Part shown: positions 4,369 to 5,228 of the stretch, one piece after another | Numbering within the stretch: position 1 is the stretch's first letter | How the letters are laid out: the number at the start of each line of letters is the position of its first letter | Assembly: GCA_016282215.1 (NCBI GenBank) | Contig: JAEEKC010000068.1 | Location: forward strand, 1-5,228 | From: Lachnospiraceae bacterium | Lineage (GTDB): Bacteria; Bacillota; Clostridia; Lachnospirales; Lachnospiraceae | Reading direction: 5' to 3' | Length of the DNA: 5,228 bases | Made by a program: the position numbers and the translations under genes | The notes under the pieces: generated by a model | Seen by the model: only the letters and a program-made list of their open reading frames with translations | The model's database searches: none | Told to the model about the DNA's origin: nothing

Positions 4369-5228
4369 CTATCTCCACTGTGCCTCTGCCGTGTTATAAT
4401 AATCCATCAGCACCGGTTTCGTCAAACGGTTGACCTCTACATCTTCAGAGATCTCATCTTTTCCGAAACAAAACAGGGACGCGACATTATCCTCGCTTAA
4501 ATATCTGGTTTCCACATCAAACGTAATATTCTCGGAAAGCTCGCGCCGGCTGGCCATATTAAAGCCCCAGTCCCCGAAAGCCGGTACCTCCAGATGATAG
4601 GCTTTGACAAACAGACCTTCATCCGCGATGGTCTTGTTGATACACCAAAAGGCATCTGTTGCGTAATACGGACTGGTGGACTGTACCGCTAAAACACCTT
4701 CGTCGCTCAGACATCCTTTGCACATCCGGTAAAAAATGTTGGAATACAGTTTATTGAGCACCTCGGAATTGGGATCGGGCAGATCCACGATGATCAGATC
4801 ATATTGCTCCTTGCACTGCTCGAGATACTCATAGGCATCCATGATATGGATATGCAGTTTGTCCGAACGAAGGCTGCCCAGGTTGATATCCGTGATATTG
4901 GGATTCGTGCTGCAGATTCGGATCATCTCTTCATCCAGATCCACCAGGTCAATGCTTTCTACTTCATCGTATTTCAGGACTTCCCGAACCGCCAGACCGT
5001 CACCGCCGCCCAGGATCAGCACTTTTTCCCTCTCTTTCAGTTCATTCATCGGCACGTGCACCAGTGCCTCATGATAGCGGTATTCATCCGCTGTGGAAAA
5101 CTGGCAGTTCCCGTCAATGAAGAGACGCACATCATCTTTGTGTTTTGTCATAACGATCTTCTGATATGGCGTCTGCTCTGACAGGATCACACGGTCCTGA
5201 TACAGGCCGCTTTCGATGGAGTATGACA
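4369..5228 (-). CDS. speE: Spermidine synthase (polyamine aminopropyltransferase), partial, N-terminus off the right edge
   Basis: 285 residues are visible, and the frame is open to the right edge. It would transfer the aminopropyl group from decarboxylated S-adenosylmethionine to putrescine. Counting from the GTG at 5190, the chain shows YQKIVMTKHKDDVRLFIDGN (9-28), the family block QFSTADEYRYHEALVH (30-45), the nucleotide-binding ILGGGDG (59-65), an acidic VDLDEE (83-88), and VDLPDP (135-140), whose Asp136 and Asp139 match the catalytic DxxDP of SpeE. The GTG is probably not the start. Upstream in-frame residues (IESGLYQDR) continue the alignable 'YQ' substrate-binding region, and no ribosome binding site is seen. 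The QFS-x-x-DEYRYHE and LPDPNSE forms recall the longer SpeE type with an N-terminal membrane domain; that domain would lie outside the window and is inference. The stop is TAG at 4371-4369. Confidence 0.93.
   Translation of the reverse strand, partial: SYSIESGLYQDRVILSEQTPYQKIVMTKHKDDVRLFIDGNCQFSTADEYRYHEALVHVPMNELKEREKVLILGGGDGLAVREVLKYDEVESIDLVDLDEEMIRICSTNPNITDINLGSLRSDKLHIHIMDAYEYLEQCKEQYDLIIVDLPDPNSEVLNKLYSNIFYRMCKGCLSDEGVLAVQSTSPYYATDAFWCINKTIADEGLFVKAYHLEVPAFGDWGFNMASRRELSENITFDVETRYLSEDNVASLFCFGKDEISEDVEVNRLTKPVLMDYYNTAEAQWR

Overview
The window looks like a chromosomal segment from a Gram-positive Firmicute, probably a Clostridia/Lachnospiraceae-type gut anaerobe. The evidence is strong AGGAGG-type ribosome binding sites, sigma-A promoters, an Lsa-like ABC-F ribosome-protection gene, a UPF0340 (YwlG) gene and a spermidine synthase of the longer Firmicute type. 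This placement is inference from gene content, not from a marker gene. All genes lie on the minus strand, so transcription runs from the right edge to the left edge.

Right part (5228 to 3297): three closely spaced genes look like one operon. They are a spermidine synthase cut by the right edge, a UPF0340/YwlG-type protein, and a fused protein that joins a YjdI-like 4Fe-4S domain to a YjdJ-like GNAT domain. Gaps are 38 and 23 bases. No convincing intrinsic terminator was seen after the last gene.

Middle (3296 to 2883): about 410 bases without a conventional gene. They hold a good sigma-A promoter (-35 TTGACG, 18-base spacer, extended -10 TAAGAT) and a roughly 336-base 5' leader. The leader ends in a strong intrinsic terminator placed just before the ribosome binding site and start codon of the ABC-F gene. 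One leader segment (3050-3037) can pair either with a downstream copy (2970-2961) or with the 5' arm of the terminator (2939-2926, 13 of 14 positions pairing). This is the signature of a terminator/antiterminator switch. Two candidate upstream ORFs lie in the leader: a four-codon one with a good Shine-Dalgarno, and a 33-codon one that spans the switch. The likely role is antibiotic-induced attenuation of a resistance gene, and this is the most interesting system in the window.

Left-middle (2882 to 1359): the ABC-F protein itself, 507 residues, complete, with both ATPase domains.

Left part (1358 to 1): a second sigma-A promoter (TTGAAT-N17-TATAAT) sits inside a perfect 16-base inverted repeat. 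It points at a large membrane protein whose first possible ATG lies essentially at the predicted transcription start. The protein has three hydrophobic segments, an acidic helical region and a tail of 19 in-register hexapeptide repeats (Q-N-G-x-G-D/N/G), and runs off the left edge.
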